Of a stretch of 64,000 nucleotides of DNA, positions 1-12,339 are shown piece after piece. The notes below the pieces were generated by a model, which saw only the letters and a list, made by a program, of their open reading frames with translations, made no database searches and was not told where the DNA came from. The translations under genes and the position numbers were made by a program. The stretch is from Nipponacmea schrenckii (Eukaryota > Mollusca > Gastropoda > Lottiidae). The stretch spans positions 5,704,001 through 5,768,000 of the forward strand of contig JAUJPP010000011.1 of the NCBI GenBank assembly GCA_030562195.1. Direction: 5' to 3'. How positions within the stretch are numbered: the first letter of the stretch is position 1; every line of letters starts with the position of its first letter.

Positions 1-1253
1 TAGTCTTCAGAAGTACTAGAAATACACAAAAATCATATAATTCCTTCAAATATACCTCAAACTAGGAATTTTACTTTCTTTATCTTTTATGTCTTTCTAA
101 ATATGTCAGCCTAAAAAAATTATGAGTCGTTATTTCTAACTTTCAAACTCTAATAATTCTAAATACACATAAAGAAAGAAAGAAACAACTATATTTTCAG
201 GGATAACAACTTAAGTTCACAAGTCTGCCGCGACAGGGATCCTTTATACCAGCTAGTCCTTGGCCAAACCTCTTGGCATTGATCTTTCCTGGATTATCCC
301 TACCCGTTTACCGCTGGGTGGACTGGAATTATGAGTGAAGATAACTTATTTAAGGTCATCAGACTATTACACACAGATCGAGATTATAACTCACGATAGA
401 TTTGAACGCTAGTACTGATAAACTTGGCTGTTTGTGAGACTTCAGTACAAATGGTCAAATGAATGATGAACCTGTCTCTTTAATCAAGTTTAATGTGGTT
501 GTATTTTACATGATTTATGTTAAAACTAATTTACTAGTTTGTACTTTTACCAATTTAATAGTTAAAAAACCTACAAACAGAACATTGGTAAACCAATAAG
601 TCTGATATTTTGGCAGAAATTTGAAAGATATTATTTTGTTATTTATAACAAGTTTGGTCTATGGCCGTTGTTAACAGCTAATTTTAAGATGAAGTTGAGA
701 GAAATTCTATAAGAAAGCTGTAGTAACAAGATATAAATAACATATGTTTTATATTTTTCTATTTAATTTACCAGTCATGTGTAATTGTACATTCTATATA
801 TACAGCAATTCAATCTTCCAATCTTCTCTTTGATATTGACTAGAACTATTTAACAGCCTGAGTTGGATTAAGGAACTAGTGAATATGATACAGTAATGGC
901 TGCTTGCAATAAAGTCTTCATCCACATTCAAAAAATATTTCGTTCACAATGTTCTTGTATATATAGACTTCATATTAAGATAAAAGATCCTGAAAATTCC
1001 AATACTAAGTTTAATTCAATGAACTGAAGAACAAAGTCCTACCTTATTTATAACTAGTACCAATAGTGAAGTGGTCATCAAAATAGATCCTAGAATTGAG
1101 TTGTATATATATACTAAGTGATATTTTGTATCTAGTTATTGAAGAAATCTATAAATGAAATTTAGACTTATTGAAATAGTGAGCATTTAATATACATTTG
1201 GAAAAAGAAATTTAAATCAGAGAAACTAAGCCAGCTTACACTTGTAATTGGGC
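1..1253. other. Gene-free AT-rich flank
   Basis: No coding exon was recognised. About 215-365 holds a fragment of a dispersed sequence (shared core TTGGCCAAACCTCTTGGCAT) that recurs near 21405-21515. The rest is AT-rich and unremarkable. It could be intergenic or an intron of a gene that starts outside the window. Confidence 0.5.
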
Positions 1254-1308
1254 TGAAAGTAATACTTGAGAGAATATTGGTTTAAAACAATAAATATAAA
1301 TATCTGAG

Positions 1309-2138
1309 TTAAGGGGGTTGACAACCTTATCGTTCGAAGTGTATTTCAATCAAGAAACGTATTAAGTTTATATCCATTCTATTTGGCACTAAAAAAAACT
1401 CATTTAGTAAAAATTTTAGCTCAATCGCTTCAGTATTTTGTCAGATATCCGTCCGTAAAGATAATCTATTTACAGAACACAATGGGATAATCCTCTTATG
1501 TAGACGTACAAATTACGTTGTCAGTTGACCATTGTTTTAGCACTCCAATTATGTGGTTATCGATGCATATCGATGCCTAAAAGGTGCTTAAAGATTTCTA
1601 CAGCATGACAGACAATCTTTTAACAACATGATCATTAATTACATGTGTTTGCAAAATGTTGGAAAAAACTGCCATTTTTCCAAAAGCATATCTCGCTTAC
1701 AATTTATCCGATTATTACAAACTTTGGTTTCAGCTAAAGCTTACGATGTACTCTATAACTTTACGTTGGCTTTTTTTATAAAATGAATGGTTTTTTAAAA
1801 ATTCAATTTTTCGTAAATGCACTCACAAAATTTTGATTTCTATCAATATCTTCAAAACAAAACAAAATTTTCCAAAAAGCCAACGTAATTTTGTAGAGAT
1901 ACATGTAGACTTGTGTTGTGCAAAATTTCAAACTTCTATATTAAATAGTCTAGTAGATATGCTAATTTTTCGTTCATCTTCCATACCCTATTTCTCAAAG
2001 TTGAAATGTCATAAAGAAATAAATTTTATATTTTTGGATAGCTGAAAGTCCCCTCTTTCTATTGATATTTAAATATTTCAGAAGTGGTTAAAATCGTCTA
2101 TTTTGTGTACATAGGTTTAGGGTTGTCAACCCCCTTAA
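1309..2138. mobile_element. Non-autonomous TTAA-target DNA transposon with 14-bp perfect TIRs
   Basis: The ends are perfect inverted repeats: GGGGGTTGACAACC at 1313-1326 and its complement at 2121-2134. Each end is flanked by TTAA (1309-1312 and 2135-2138), the target duplication typical of piggyBac-type elements. The 822-bp interior has no transposase; the longest open frame is about 70 codons and resembles nothing known to me. The outside flanks are two halves of the 62-bp satellite unit, so the insertion went into that repeat at its own TTAA. The superfamily is inferred from the TSD only. Confidence 0.8.
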
Positions 2139-4632
2139 AAGAAGTAATTTAACTGGATATTGGTTTAAAACAATTAGTAAAATATAAATATCTGAGTTAA
2201 AAGAAGTAATTTAACTGGATATTGGTTTAAAACAATTAGTAAAATATAAATATCTCAGTTAAAAGAAGTAATTTAACTGGATATTGGTTTAAAACAATTA
2301 GTAAAATATAAATATCTGAGTTAAAAGAAGTAATTTAACTGGATATTGGTTTTTAAAAAAATTAGTAAAATATAAATATCTGAGTTAAAAGAAGTAATTT
2401 AACTGGATATTGGTTTAAAACAATTAGTAAAATATAAATATCTGAGTTAAAAGAAGTAATTTAACTGGATATTGGTTTAAAACAATTAGTAAAATATAAA
2501 TATCTGAGTTAAAAGAAGTAATTTAACTGGATATTGGTTTAAAACAATTAGTAAAATATAAATATCTGAGTTAAAAGAAGTAATTTAACTGGATATTGGT
2601 TTAAAACAATTAGTAAAATATAAATATCTGAGTTAAAAGAAGTAATTTAACTGGATATTGGTTTAAAACAATTAGTAAAATATAAATATCTGAGTTAAAA
2701 GAAGTAATTTAACTGGATATTGGTTTAAAACAATTAGTAAAATATAAATATCTGAGTTAAAAGAAGTAATTTAACTGGATATTGGTTTAAAACAATTAGT
2801 AAAATATAAATATCTGAGTTAAAAGAAGTAATTTAACTGGATATTGGTTTAAAACAATTAGTAAAATATAAATATCTGAGTTAAAAGAAGTAATTTAACT
2901 GGATATTGGTTTAAAACAATTAGTAAAATATAAATATCTGAGTTAAAAGAAGTAATTTAACTGGATTTTTGGTTTAAAACAATTAGTAAAATATAAATAT
3001 CTGAGTTAAAAGAGTAATTTAACTGGATATTGGTTTAAAACAATTAGTAAAATATAAATATCTGAGTTAAAAGAAGTAATTTAACTGGATATTGGTTTAA
3101 AACAATTAGTAAAATATAAATATCTGAGTTAAAAGAAGTAATTTAACTGGATATTGGTTTAAAACAATTAGTAAAATATAAATATCTGAGTTAAAAGAAG
3201 TAATTTAACTGGATATTGGTTTAAAACAATTAGTAAAATATAAATATCTAGTTAAAAGAGTAATTTAACTGGATATTGGTTTAAAACAATTAGTAAAATA
3301 TAAATATCTGAGTTAAAAGTAGTAATTTAACTGGATATTGGTTTAAAACAATTAGTAAAATATAAATATCTGAGTTAAAAGAAGTAATTTAACTGGATAT
3401 TGGTTTAAAAAATTAGTAAAATATAAATATCTGAGTTAAAAGAAGTAATTTAACTGGATATTGGTTTAAAACAATTAGTAAAATATAAATATCTGAGTTA
3501 AAAGAAGTAATTTAACTGGATATTGGTTTAAAACAATTAGTAAAATATAAATATCTGAGTTAAAAGAAGTAATTTAACTGGATATTGGTTTAAAACAATT
3601 AGTAAAATATAAATATCTGAGTTAAAAGAAGTAATTTAACTGGATATTGGTTTAAAACAATTAGTAAAATATAAATATCTGAGTTAAAAGAAGTAATTTA
3701 ACTGGATATTGGTTTAAAACAATTAGTAAAATATAAATATCTGAGTTAAAAGAAGTAATTTAACTGGATATTGGTTTAAAACAATTAGTAAAATATAAAT
3801 ATCTGAGTTAAAAGAAGTAATTTAACTGGATATTGGTTTAAAACAATTAGTAAAATATAAATATCTGAGTTAAAAGAAGTAATTTAACTGGATATTGGTT
3901 TAAAACAATTAGTAAAATATAAATATCTGAGTTAAAATAAATAATTTAACTGGATATTGGTTTAAAACAATTAGTAAAATATAAATATCTGAGTTAAAAG
4001 AGTAATTTAACAGGATATGGTTTAAAACAATTAGTAAAATATAAATATCTAGTTAAAAGAAGTAATTTAACTGGATATTGGTTTAAAACAATTAGTAAAA
4101 TATAAATATCGAGTAAAAGAAGTAATTTAATCTGGATATTGGTTTAAAACAATTAGTAAAATATAAATATCTGAGTTAAGAGTAGTAATTTAACTGGATA
4201 TTGGTTAAAACAATTAGTAAAATATAAATATCTGAGTTAAAAGAAGTAATTTTTACTGGATATTGGTTTAAAAAATTAGTAAAATATAAATATCTGAGTT
4301 AAAAGAAGTAATTTAACTGGATATTGGTTTAAAACAATTAGTAAAATATAAATATCTGAGTTAAAAGAAGTAATTTAACTGGATATTGGTTTAAAACAAT
4401 TAGTAAAATATAAATATCTGAGTTAAAAGAAGTAATTTAACTGGATATTGGTTTAAAACAATTAGTAAAATATAAATATCTGAGTTAAAAGTAGTAATTT
4501 AACTGGATATTGGTTTAAAACAATTAGTAAAATATAAATATCTGAGTTAAAAGTAGTAATTTAACTGGATATTGGTTTAAAACAATTAGTAAAATATAAA
4601 TATCTGAGTTAAAAGAAGTAATTTAACTGGAT
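2135..4632. repeat. 62-bp tandem array, about 40 copies
   Basis: The unit reads GAGTTAAAAGAAGTAATTTA followed by ACTGGATATTGGTTTAAAAC and a 22-bp AT-rich remainder. The period is exactly 62 bp and most copies are near-identical, with sparse indels clustered at 3000-3260 and 3940-4270. One degenerate unit lies left of the transposon at about 1254-1308. The right edge is abrupt at about 4632. It has no coding potential. Confidence 0.95.
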
Positions 4633-6251
4633 GTAATGGATGAAGGTATAGTGTATAAGGAAGTCTGTTAGTCTATTTATAGCTGGTAGGAGAATATGAT
4701 TCAGACTGGAGTCAGTAGATCTAGACTAGAGAGAGAGGGTAGAGTAAGGTTTGAGTATATAGACTGTAGTATATATATACCACTAGATATAACTAGTCAC
4801 ATTATCTCAATCAACTTCCAACAATTTCTCTACCAATATGTGTTCAAAGTAAGTCAGGAATGGTGTTTTTTATAATGTTTTAAAGAAATTTAGTTTGGAT
4901 TATGTGATTATTGGGAAGGAATTAACATCTTGAAGCCTTACTGTGTTAGTTTTTCTATTTGGATGATATTTGTGGTATACCAAGGTTTCTTTGAAAGTCA
5001 AAAAGTTGTTTTTGTATATGATTATATTAGTCTTCCAAACATTGTGTACAGGCTAATTGGATGATGTTAATTAGTGCATGTTAAAAAGTCATTTGGTTTT
5101 TATAGAATTTGATGATGGATATACCTATAATTTTTCTGTGACTATTTCTAAAGGAAGGTGTTTAGGAAGCTAATGAGGTTTTTTTGGAAATATGTGGTTT
5201 TCAAAAACACAAGATATATAGATATACTACTTCTTACATTATTACATATTACAATTTGAAACACATACAACTTGTTCTTGTGTTTTTTAATGCTTATGTT
5301 CCTGCTTCTATATATCAAGAAGATGAATTGGTAAATATAGTAAGGGTTCTTTGAAAATCATTTAGTACAGAGATGGATTTTCAGGAATTATGTCAGAACT
5401 GGCATCTGTTTCCCATAATGTGTGTTATTCTGAATAGATTGGTAATATAAATAATATTTATAGTTTCTTTGATAGTCAATATAAATTGGTTATGGAACAT
5501 CTAGAAAGTAGGAAAATATAAGAAATTTGTTCTACTGATAATTGAAAGGTTGTTAAGGTGATATGATAATAGTATCTTCTCATAAAAAGCATGGGCCAAG
5601 GTCACACAGCTAGAACTTTTTATTTCAAAGTTCTTATACTGTAGACGCCTACCTATTTTCTGGGTAATGAAAGGGTAAAAAGTGAATACCAAGGAATATA
5701 TGTTCCATTATATAATCCTTCAATGCTATTTTAGTACACAAGTATAAGACAATTTTATGGATGGATACTTCAAGAATATTTATTTGTTTCAATGTGGTTC
5801 TCACACTGTCATCCAATATTGGGATTGTTTATATTCGTACTGAGGATGTGAATTATAGTTTTAAGTTTCAATGTTTCTGACGAGGATCCCACAGATGTGA
5901 TATACAAAATTTCAATATCGCCCATCCCTACTCTGTATAAATCTGTATTGAAAGTTATTTTATATAATAACAACCTATACCAATAAGAACCTTGAGATAT
6001 GTTTGATCATATAGATATATAGATATATGGAGATATATAGATATCTATATGAGTCATTTGTTAGAACATATGTGAAATACTAGAATACGAGCAACTTAGT
6101 TATATTATTCAAGTTGTTCATTAGTGGCAATTTGTTTAATTATTTTAGGTTCTTTCAAGCACTTGTTAATTACACTAATAGGTAATTAAAGAGTTCGATT
6201 TTAAATCATTTCTCAATCTGGCTACACACTAGTGTACTACATGTATGTTTT
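4633..6251. other. AT-rich stretch without recognised genes
   Basis: Only a short GATATATA-type low-complexity run near 6005-6055 stands out. Open frames here are short and lack splice-bounded similarity. Confidence 0.5.
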
Positions 6252-6371
6252 ATAATGTAGGTTTTCTAATTAGATAAGGTTGCCTCTATCTATGATGTAG
6301 GTTTTCTAATTAGATAAGGTTGTCTCTATCTATGATGTAGGTTTTCTAATTAGATAAGGTTGTCTCTATCG
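6252..6371. repeat. 40-bp direct repeat, three copies
   Basis: The segment containing GTAGGTTTTCTAATTAGATA occurs three times head to tail with a 40-bp period and one substitution. Confidence 0.9.
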
Positions 6372-6811
6372 GTTATTGGGTTTTTAAATATTTTACACCC
6401 TCTAGGTTGGCTCATGTAATAAATACTATAGAAGGTACTGAGATAATAGGATATAAAACAGTTAGAGAAAGAATAAATCAGCATGTATAACAACATGTGG
6501 TGAGATTTCTATCTGGTATTACTTTGATCTCATCTAGTAACTTGATATCAACTATTTCTCACAATTCACACATATTTCTACACAGAATAATTCTAGGCTT
6601 ACAGGCCCACAAGTTGTTGTCCAGTCACAAGTTTTTTTTTGCACTTCAATCCTTCACCACTTATTATTACTAAATCTTCTTGGTCCAACTTGACCCCAAG
6701 GTTCTTCAAAGCTACCCTGACTTTTAGAAATCTTCACATTAGAACTAGTAGGTTTGAAATATGTTTTTAACTTAAAACATATGAGAAGTCTATCATTATC
6801 TTCTCCCTGGT

Positions 6812-8450
6812 TTTACACTGCCTACCTTACTACCAGTCTACCACTGTCTTATCTTACTATCAGTCTACCACTGTCTTATCTTACTACCAGTCTACCACTG
6901 TCTAATCCTACTATAAGTCTACCAGACATACCCTGTCTTATCTTACAACCAGGCTACCACTGTCTTATCTTACTACCAGTCTACCAGTCTACCACTGTCT
7001 TACCTTACTACCAGTCTACCAGACATACCCTATCTTATCTTACTACCAGTCTACCAGACATACACTGTCTTATCTTACTACCAGTCTACCACTGTCTTAT
7101 CTTACTACCAGTCTACCAGACATACACTGTCTTATCTTACTACCAGTCTACCACTGTCTTATCTTACTACCAGTCTACCAGACATACACTGTCTTATCTT
7201 ACTACCAGTCTACCAGACATACAGTGTCTTATCTTACTACCAGTCTACCAGACATACACTGTCTTATCTTACTATCAGTCTGCCTGTCTAGCACTGTCTT
7301 ATCTTACTACCAGTCTACCAGACATACACTGTCTTATCTTACTACCAGACATACACTGTCTTATCTTACTACCAGTCTCCCAGATATATACTGTCTTATC
7401 TCACTACCAGTCTACCACTGTCTTACCTTACTACCAGTCTACCACTGTCTTATCTTACTATCAGTCTACCACTGTCTTATCTTACTATCAGTCTACCACT
7501 GTCTTATCTTACTACCAGTCTACCACTGTCTTATCTTACTACCAGTCTACCAGACATATACTGTCTTATCTTACTACCAGTCTACCAGTCTACCACTGTC
7601 TTATCTTACTACCAGTCTACCAGTCTATCTTACTATAGTCTACCACTGTCTTATCTTACTATCAGTCTACCACTGTCTTATCTTACTAGTACCAGCTCCC
7701 ACTGTCTTATCTTACTACCAGTCTTACCACTGTCTTACTTACTACCAGTCTACCACTGTCTTATCTTACTACCAGTCTACCACTGTCTTATCTTACTACC
7801 AGTCTACCAGACATACACTGTCTTATCTTACTACCAGTCTACCACTGTCTTATCTTTACTACCAGTCTACCACTGTCTATCTTACAACCAGCTACACTGT
7901 CTTATCTTACTATCAGTCTCACCACTGTCTTATCTTACTACCAGTCTACCAGAACCATAACCCCCTGTCTTATCTTACTACCAGTCTACCAGAATACATG
8001 TCTTATCTTACTACCAGACATACACTGTCTTATCTTACTATCAGTCTCCCGTTAACTGTCTTATCTTACTACCCGTCTACCACTGTCTTATCTTATAACC
8101 AGTCTACCAGACATACACTGTCTTATCTTACTACCAGACATATACTGTCTTATCTTACTACCAGTCTACCAGTCTACCACTGTCTTATCTTACTACCAGT
8201 CTACCAGACATACACTGTCTTATCTTACTACCAGACATACACTGTCTTATCTTACTACCAGTCTCCCAGATATATACTGTCTTATCTCACTACCAGTCTA
8301 CCACTGTCTTACTTACTACCAGTCTACCACTGTCTTACCTTACTATCAGTCTACCAGACATACACTGTCTTATCTTTCTACCAGTCTACCACTGTCTTAT
8401 CTTACTACCCGTCTACCACTGTCTTATCTTACTACCAGTCTACTAGACAT
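6812..8450. repeat. 27-bp pyrimidine-rich tandem array
   Basis: The core unit is CTACCACTGTCTTATCTTAC plus TACCAGT (27 bp), interleaved with a longer variant carrying CCAGACATACA. Because 27 is a multiple of three and the unit lacks stops, frames of 294 and 432 codons run through it. They encode only the repeat and are not genes. Each unit ends in a pyrimidine tract plus CCAG, resembling a 3' splice site. Copies become degenerate after about 7640. Confidence 0.95.
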
Positions 8451-8459
8451 AGACTGAGA

Positions 8460-10885
8460 GGATACAAAATCAAGAATAAGGCTTGGCAGCTCCTTTACCT
8501 AGGTCAGAAAGTGATTTGCTAGCCTTTATCTACCCTTGTGTATTTTATTTCTATCTCGAGAGATAATATTTCCAAATGATAATTTTTTACACATATAGGA
8601 AGTGATGTTTCACTCCATAAAAAATTGTAGGTCAAATTACCAGAATGTTTTTACTGGTCTAATTGTAGTCACTAGTTACCAATCATTCTAGTAATGTTTA
8701 TAAAAAGAATTAAGGGTGAGCCAGTAAAAAAGGTTAAATTATGTTAAATAAATATTAGTATTAATTGAACACCTCGTCTACTGTTTCATAACACAGCATT
8801 TTTCACATACCACCTTTTTACATACTCTAACTAAATTAAAGAGGAACTGCGAGCTAGTTTTCTTTGTGTCCATAAAAGGAATACCTGTGTCTTAGAATGA
8901 ACATAAAAATGAAAAGTTTTATTAAGGAGGGGGAGACATACCCTTTCTTGGGTATGAGAGGCCTGACCAGTATCATTCTGGTTGAACTTGTCAACCTTTT
9001 TTAAACCAAAAAAATGCCAAATTTTCACCTGATGAGAGACAACATGTTAAATGTTAAAAATTACCAAATCTGTGAGCAAAGCTGACCTACGGTCAAAAGG
9101 TTAGAGGTCTAGTGTGAAGCTTATGAACCTAGTACTCTTTGCACATTTTCCTCTAGGGAGTCAACATATAATGAATACCTCTCTCAGTGGTTGAAGACAA
9201 TCAACCCATTTAAAACAATCCAGGTAGAACAAATAAATAAAACTTAGTGTTTAATAAGAATATTCTTATTTTTATATGAATTAATGTGGTGAATCATAGT
9301 AAATAAAAAACAAGATATAGAGTTTGGGGAATTCAAGTTAAACATAAAAACTTTCTGCCTGCAGCACACTGTTTCATCATAGTTAAAATTATACAAATAT
9401 TTTACATAGCCACATAAAACACAGTAGTGATACTGACCTAGGACGTTATTTTTTGACCATGTTTTGTGTTTGTTAAAGTATTTTGTAGAAATAGTATAAA
9501 TGATATACTAATGGTATGATCTATAATTTAATATTTTACATTATAAAAATAATTTACATTCTATCAACTTATATTAATCAACTGACATTAGTTGATTTAA
9601 ACAATAGTTTATTAATAATAAGTACAATATTAATACACAAAGGCAATTGAAAAGAGGATACAAAGACAAGCCTGTACAGGCTTATAGAAGTTTGCTTCCT
9701 CGGGAGAATATGTACAATAGAATTATGGTGAAAATTAATTGACAACTGACATTAGTTGGTGATGAACTCCATTTTTTTCTCAATCTTGTTGTGTTTCAAA
9801 TAATTTGAATTTGTTTCATTTAATTATTATATATGTTTTCTACTAAAACCCCACAAAGTTTCCACTGGGGAAAGAAAGTAATGTTTTGTAAATTTTAGTA
9901 ATTTTGTTTCTCAGTATTTCTCTATGTTACCCCTAAGTTTATAAAAGAGATATCTGTTATCATGTTTTGGTCAGTTCTAGGGTAGTATTAAATATATTAA
10001 ACTATTTTAAATACTGAGCTATGGAAGATATAGAGCTAGTAAGGAAGAATATTTTTATTGTCATATTTTAGTGTTTCTTTAAACAGATAAATTAAGAAGT
10101 AATTATAATAGTTGATTATATTCTAGTTGTTTGTTTGGTGTTAAACAGTACTGGTTGTCTTTTATAGAAGTATTTTGATTTATCAAGCATATCTTATAAT
10201 AATATGAGGAAGTTTACCATGTTTTATAATGTGTTACGAGTTGTGAGTTTTTTCTCAAGTCAATGTGTTGTCTAGGTATTAGTTGAAGAAGGACAAGATT
10301 CCTTGTGGTGGTCAATCAAAACAAAAAGTATTTCTTTTAGATGAAAAATGATTTCTAAGACGATTTCTGTGTCAAGATGTATAGATTGTTATAGATGTAT
10401 TTTCTGCCAGTCTGTTCAAGAGTAAAAGTTTTTGTGTTTTTATAAGAAATGTTGAATTTAATATCTTGTCATTTCAACTTAAACCTGGAATAATTCAGCT
10501 TGGTTTTAAATTGTAGAAAAGAATGGACAATATATCTATTCACTGCTTATCAAGATTGAACAAATACCATTATAGTTCGATTTTGTCTTCAATGTGTAAA
10601 AAGATAAAATAAATCTTTTATTGAACTAGTGGACTTTATAGAGGAGACTTGAGCAATGTTTGAAACTATCAGTTTTGTGAGTCTGAACTAATACTATCTA
10701 TGACTGTAACTGTGATCTATCAGTGCCTTTAGAACTGGAATATGATATCAAGACCCTAAGGAACCATGTCTATTACAAGAACAGTGGATCTAAATCTGTT
10801 ATAAATGCCAATGTAACATAAAATATTTCATGTGCCTCTGGAATTAAATCTGTATTGAATGTACCAAAACATATAATATTTTACA
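8460..10885. other. Upstream region of PPP2R3A, no coding exon seen
   Basis: AT-rich sequence with no frame resembling a known protein. It presumably holds the promoter and any 5' non-coding exons of PPP2R3A, but no specific element could be identified. Confidence 0.45.
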
Positions 10886-11036
10886 AGTGCCTCTGGAATA
10901 AGTGCCTCTGAAACAAGTGCCTCTGAAATGGTACCCCTTGAACCAGTGTCTCTGGAACAAGTGCCTCTGGAACCAGTGTCTCTGAAACAAGTGCCTCTGG
11001 AACAAGTGCCTCTAAATCAAGTGCCTCTGAATCAAG
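10886..11036. repeat. 16-bp degenerate repeat upstream of the PPP2R3A start
   Basis: AACAAGTGCCTCTGGA-like units repeat about nine times with substitutions, ending roughly 150 bp before the proposed start codon. It may be transcribed as 5' UTR. Confidence 0.8.
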
Positions 11037-11190
11037 TATCACATGATATAAATAAGTAACTTATAGTGCCTGATATTTATGTGGTGCTGTTATCTGAGTC
11101 AAGGAGACCTTATCTCTGTTAAATTTGGATATCTCTATATATATAAATGTCTGAGTTCTGTTTATGTTATATTGATGTTAAAGAAAGAGT

Positions 11191-12339
11191 ATGACAGTAG
11201 CGAAGATGCAGACGAAACATGTCTGTTGTAAATACGTACATTCTCGGGTCACTGTTTATTATAATTGTAAAATTGATATACGATGGAAACGGGCAATACA
11301 TAGTTGTGTTCTCTGTGATTCCTTGGCCTTTAAGAAATTGGGAACAACGTGTAATGCTGTTCATTATGGATTCTGTTCCGAAGTATCCATGCCAATTCCT
11401 AATTTTGGAATTGGAAAACGTAAAATTCAGATCAGAAAGTCCAATGTTCCAGTAGATATTCCAGTACATCCTGCAAAACCCAAGGCAGTGACACTGATCC
11501 CTGTAACACATGTTAAACCATTGTCACCAACTCTAGCACCTGGGATACCTCTTCATCCTGCCTCACAGATACTGAAACCAACAGCACCAGTTCAGCCAGG
11601 AAATCCAATTCGTATATCTGTGTCGCCAGGGAAACCAAAATCTCAAACTGTTATTTCGGTGTCCTCTTCTAAGCCTTCTTCTCCAACTTTAATAACTGTA
11701 ACACCAAATAAACCTTCTACTCCTGCCTTTCCCCTGAATTTATCAGTGGACAATCAAACTCAGGAAGTTCGTATCTATCAACAAACACCTGCCAAAATTG
11801 TGCCAAAGATTCCAGAACAGCAACATCCTGGACTGCAGCAAAATATTCATAATAGTTATCAGAGAAAATCAGAAGTCAATTCTGTTTATCCTAATAACAT
11901 TCAAAAAACAGTTCAAAATGTCAGCGTCAAGGATTACACCACTATCCCAGTATCTAAAACATTTCAAAATGTGCCAAAACAACCTCAGGAAAATACTGGT
12001 AAGGATTACGCATCTCAAATGTCAGTGGTTTATCCAAATTCACCAACTAAAGTGTCGCCAGACTATCCAAATGTGTCGTCACCGAAACAGTTCTACCCCA
12101 ATGCACCGTCTGTTGTGTATCAAGTGAGTCCTCAATCAACAGGTCCTGTCACCATCGTGAAATCCTCGTTACCCACTGTAGTGACAGTCTCTTCTCAAAA
12201 ACCTGTATCACCGATAATTACTTACTCACCAAAATCACCAACTTCACCGAAATCACCAGTATTACTGCCAATTCAAGCATTAGATGAAGTGGATACATCA
12301 CCGCCTTTTCCAGTTGACCCTGACCTTGATTTAACTGAG
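11191..12339 (+). CDS. PPP2R3A: PPP2R3A coding exon 1 (N-terminus, Pro/Ser-rich)
   Basis: It encodes residues 1-383. Residues 14-72 match the conserved PR130 N-terminal block (Cys/His-containing, RAIHSC...VHYGFC). Residues about 88-185 are a degenerate periodic stretch of KPxSPTxIxV type (e.g. [19 protein letters not shown]); the remainder is Q/S/P-rich and probably disordered. The exon ends LDLTE|gtaagg in phase 0 and joins exon 2 directly. Additional small phase-0 exons in the 7.5-kb intron cannot be excluded. Confidence 0.85.

Noticed and set aside
2135..4632. CRISPR-like regular array
   Set aside because: The units are contiguous, with no unique spacers, and the genome is eukaryotic; it is a satellite-like tandem repeat.
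6754..8522. Two long overlapping plus-strand open frames (294 and 432 codons)
   Set aside because: They translate a 27-bp tandem repeat lacking stops. The peptide is only the repeat (Leu/Thr/Ser/Tyr) in shifting frames, with no splice context or similarity.
11167..11511. 114-codon minus-strand frame
   Set aside because: Antisense shadow of PPP2R3A exon 1; no similarity of its own.
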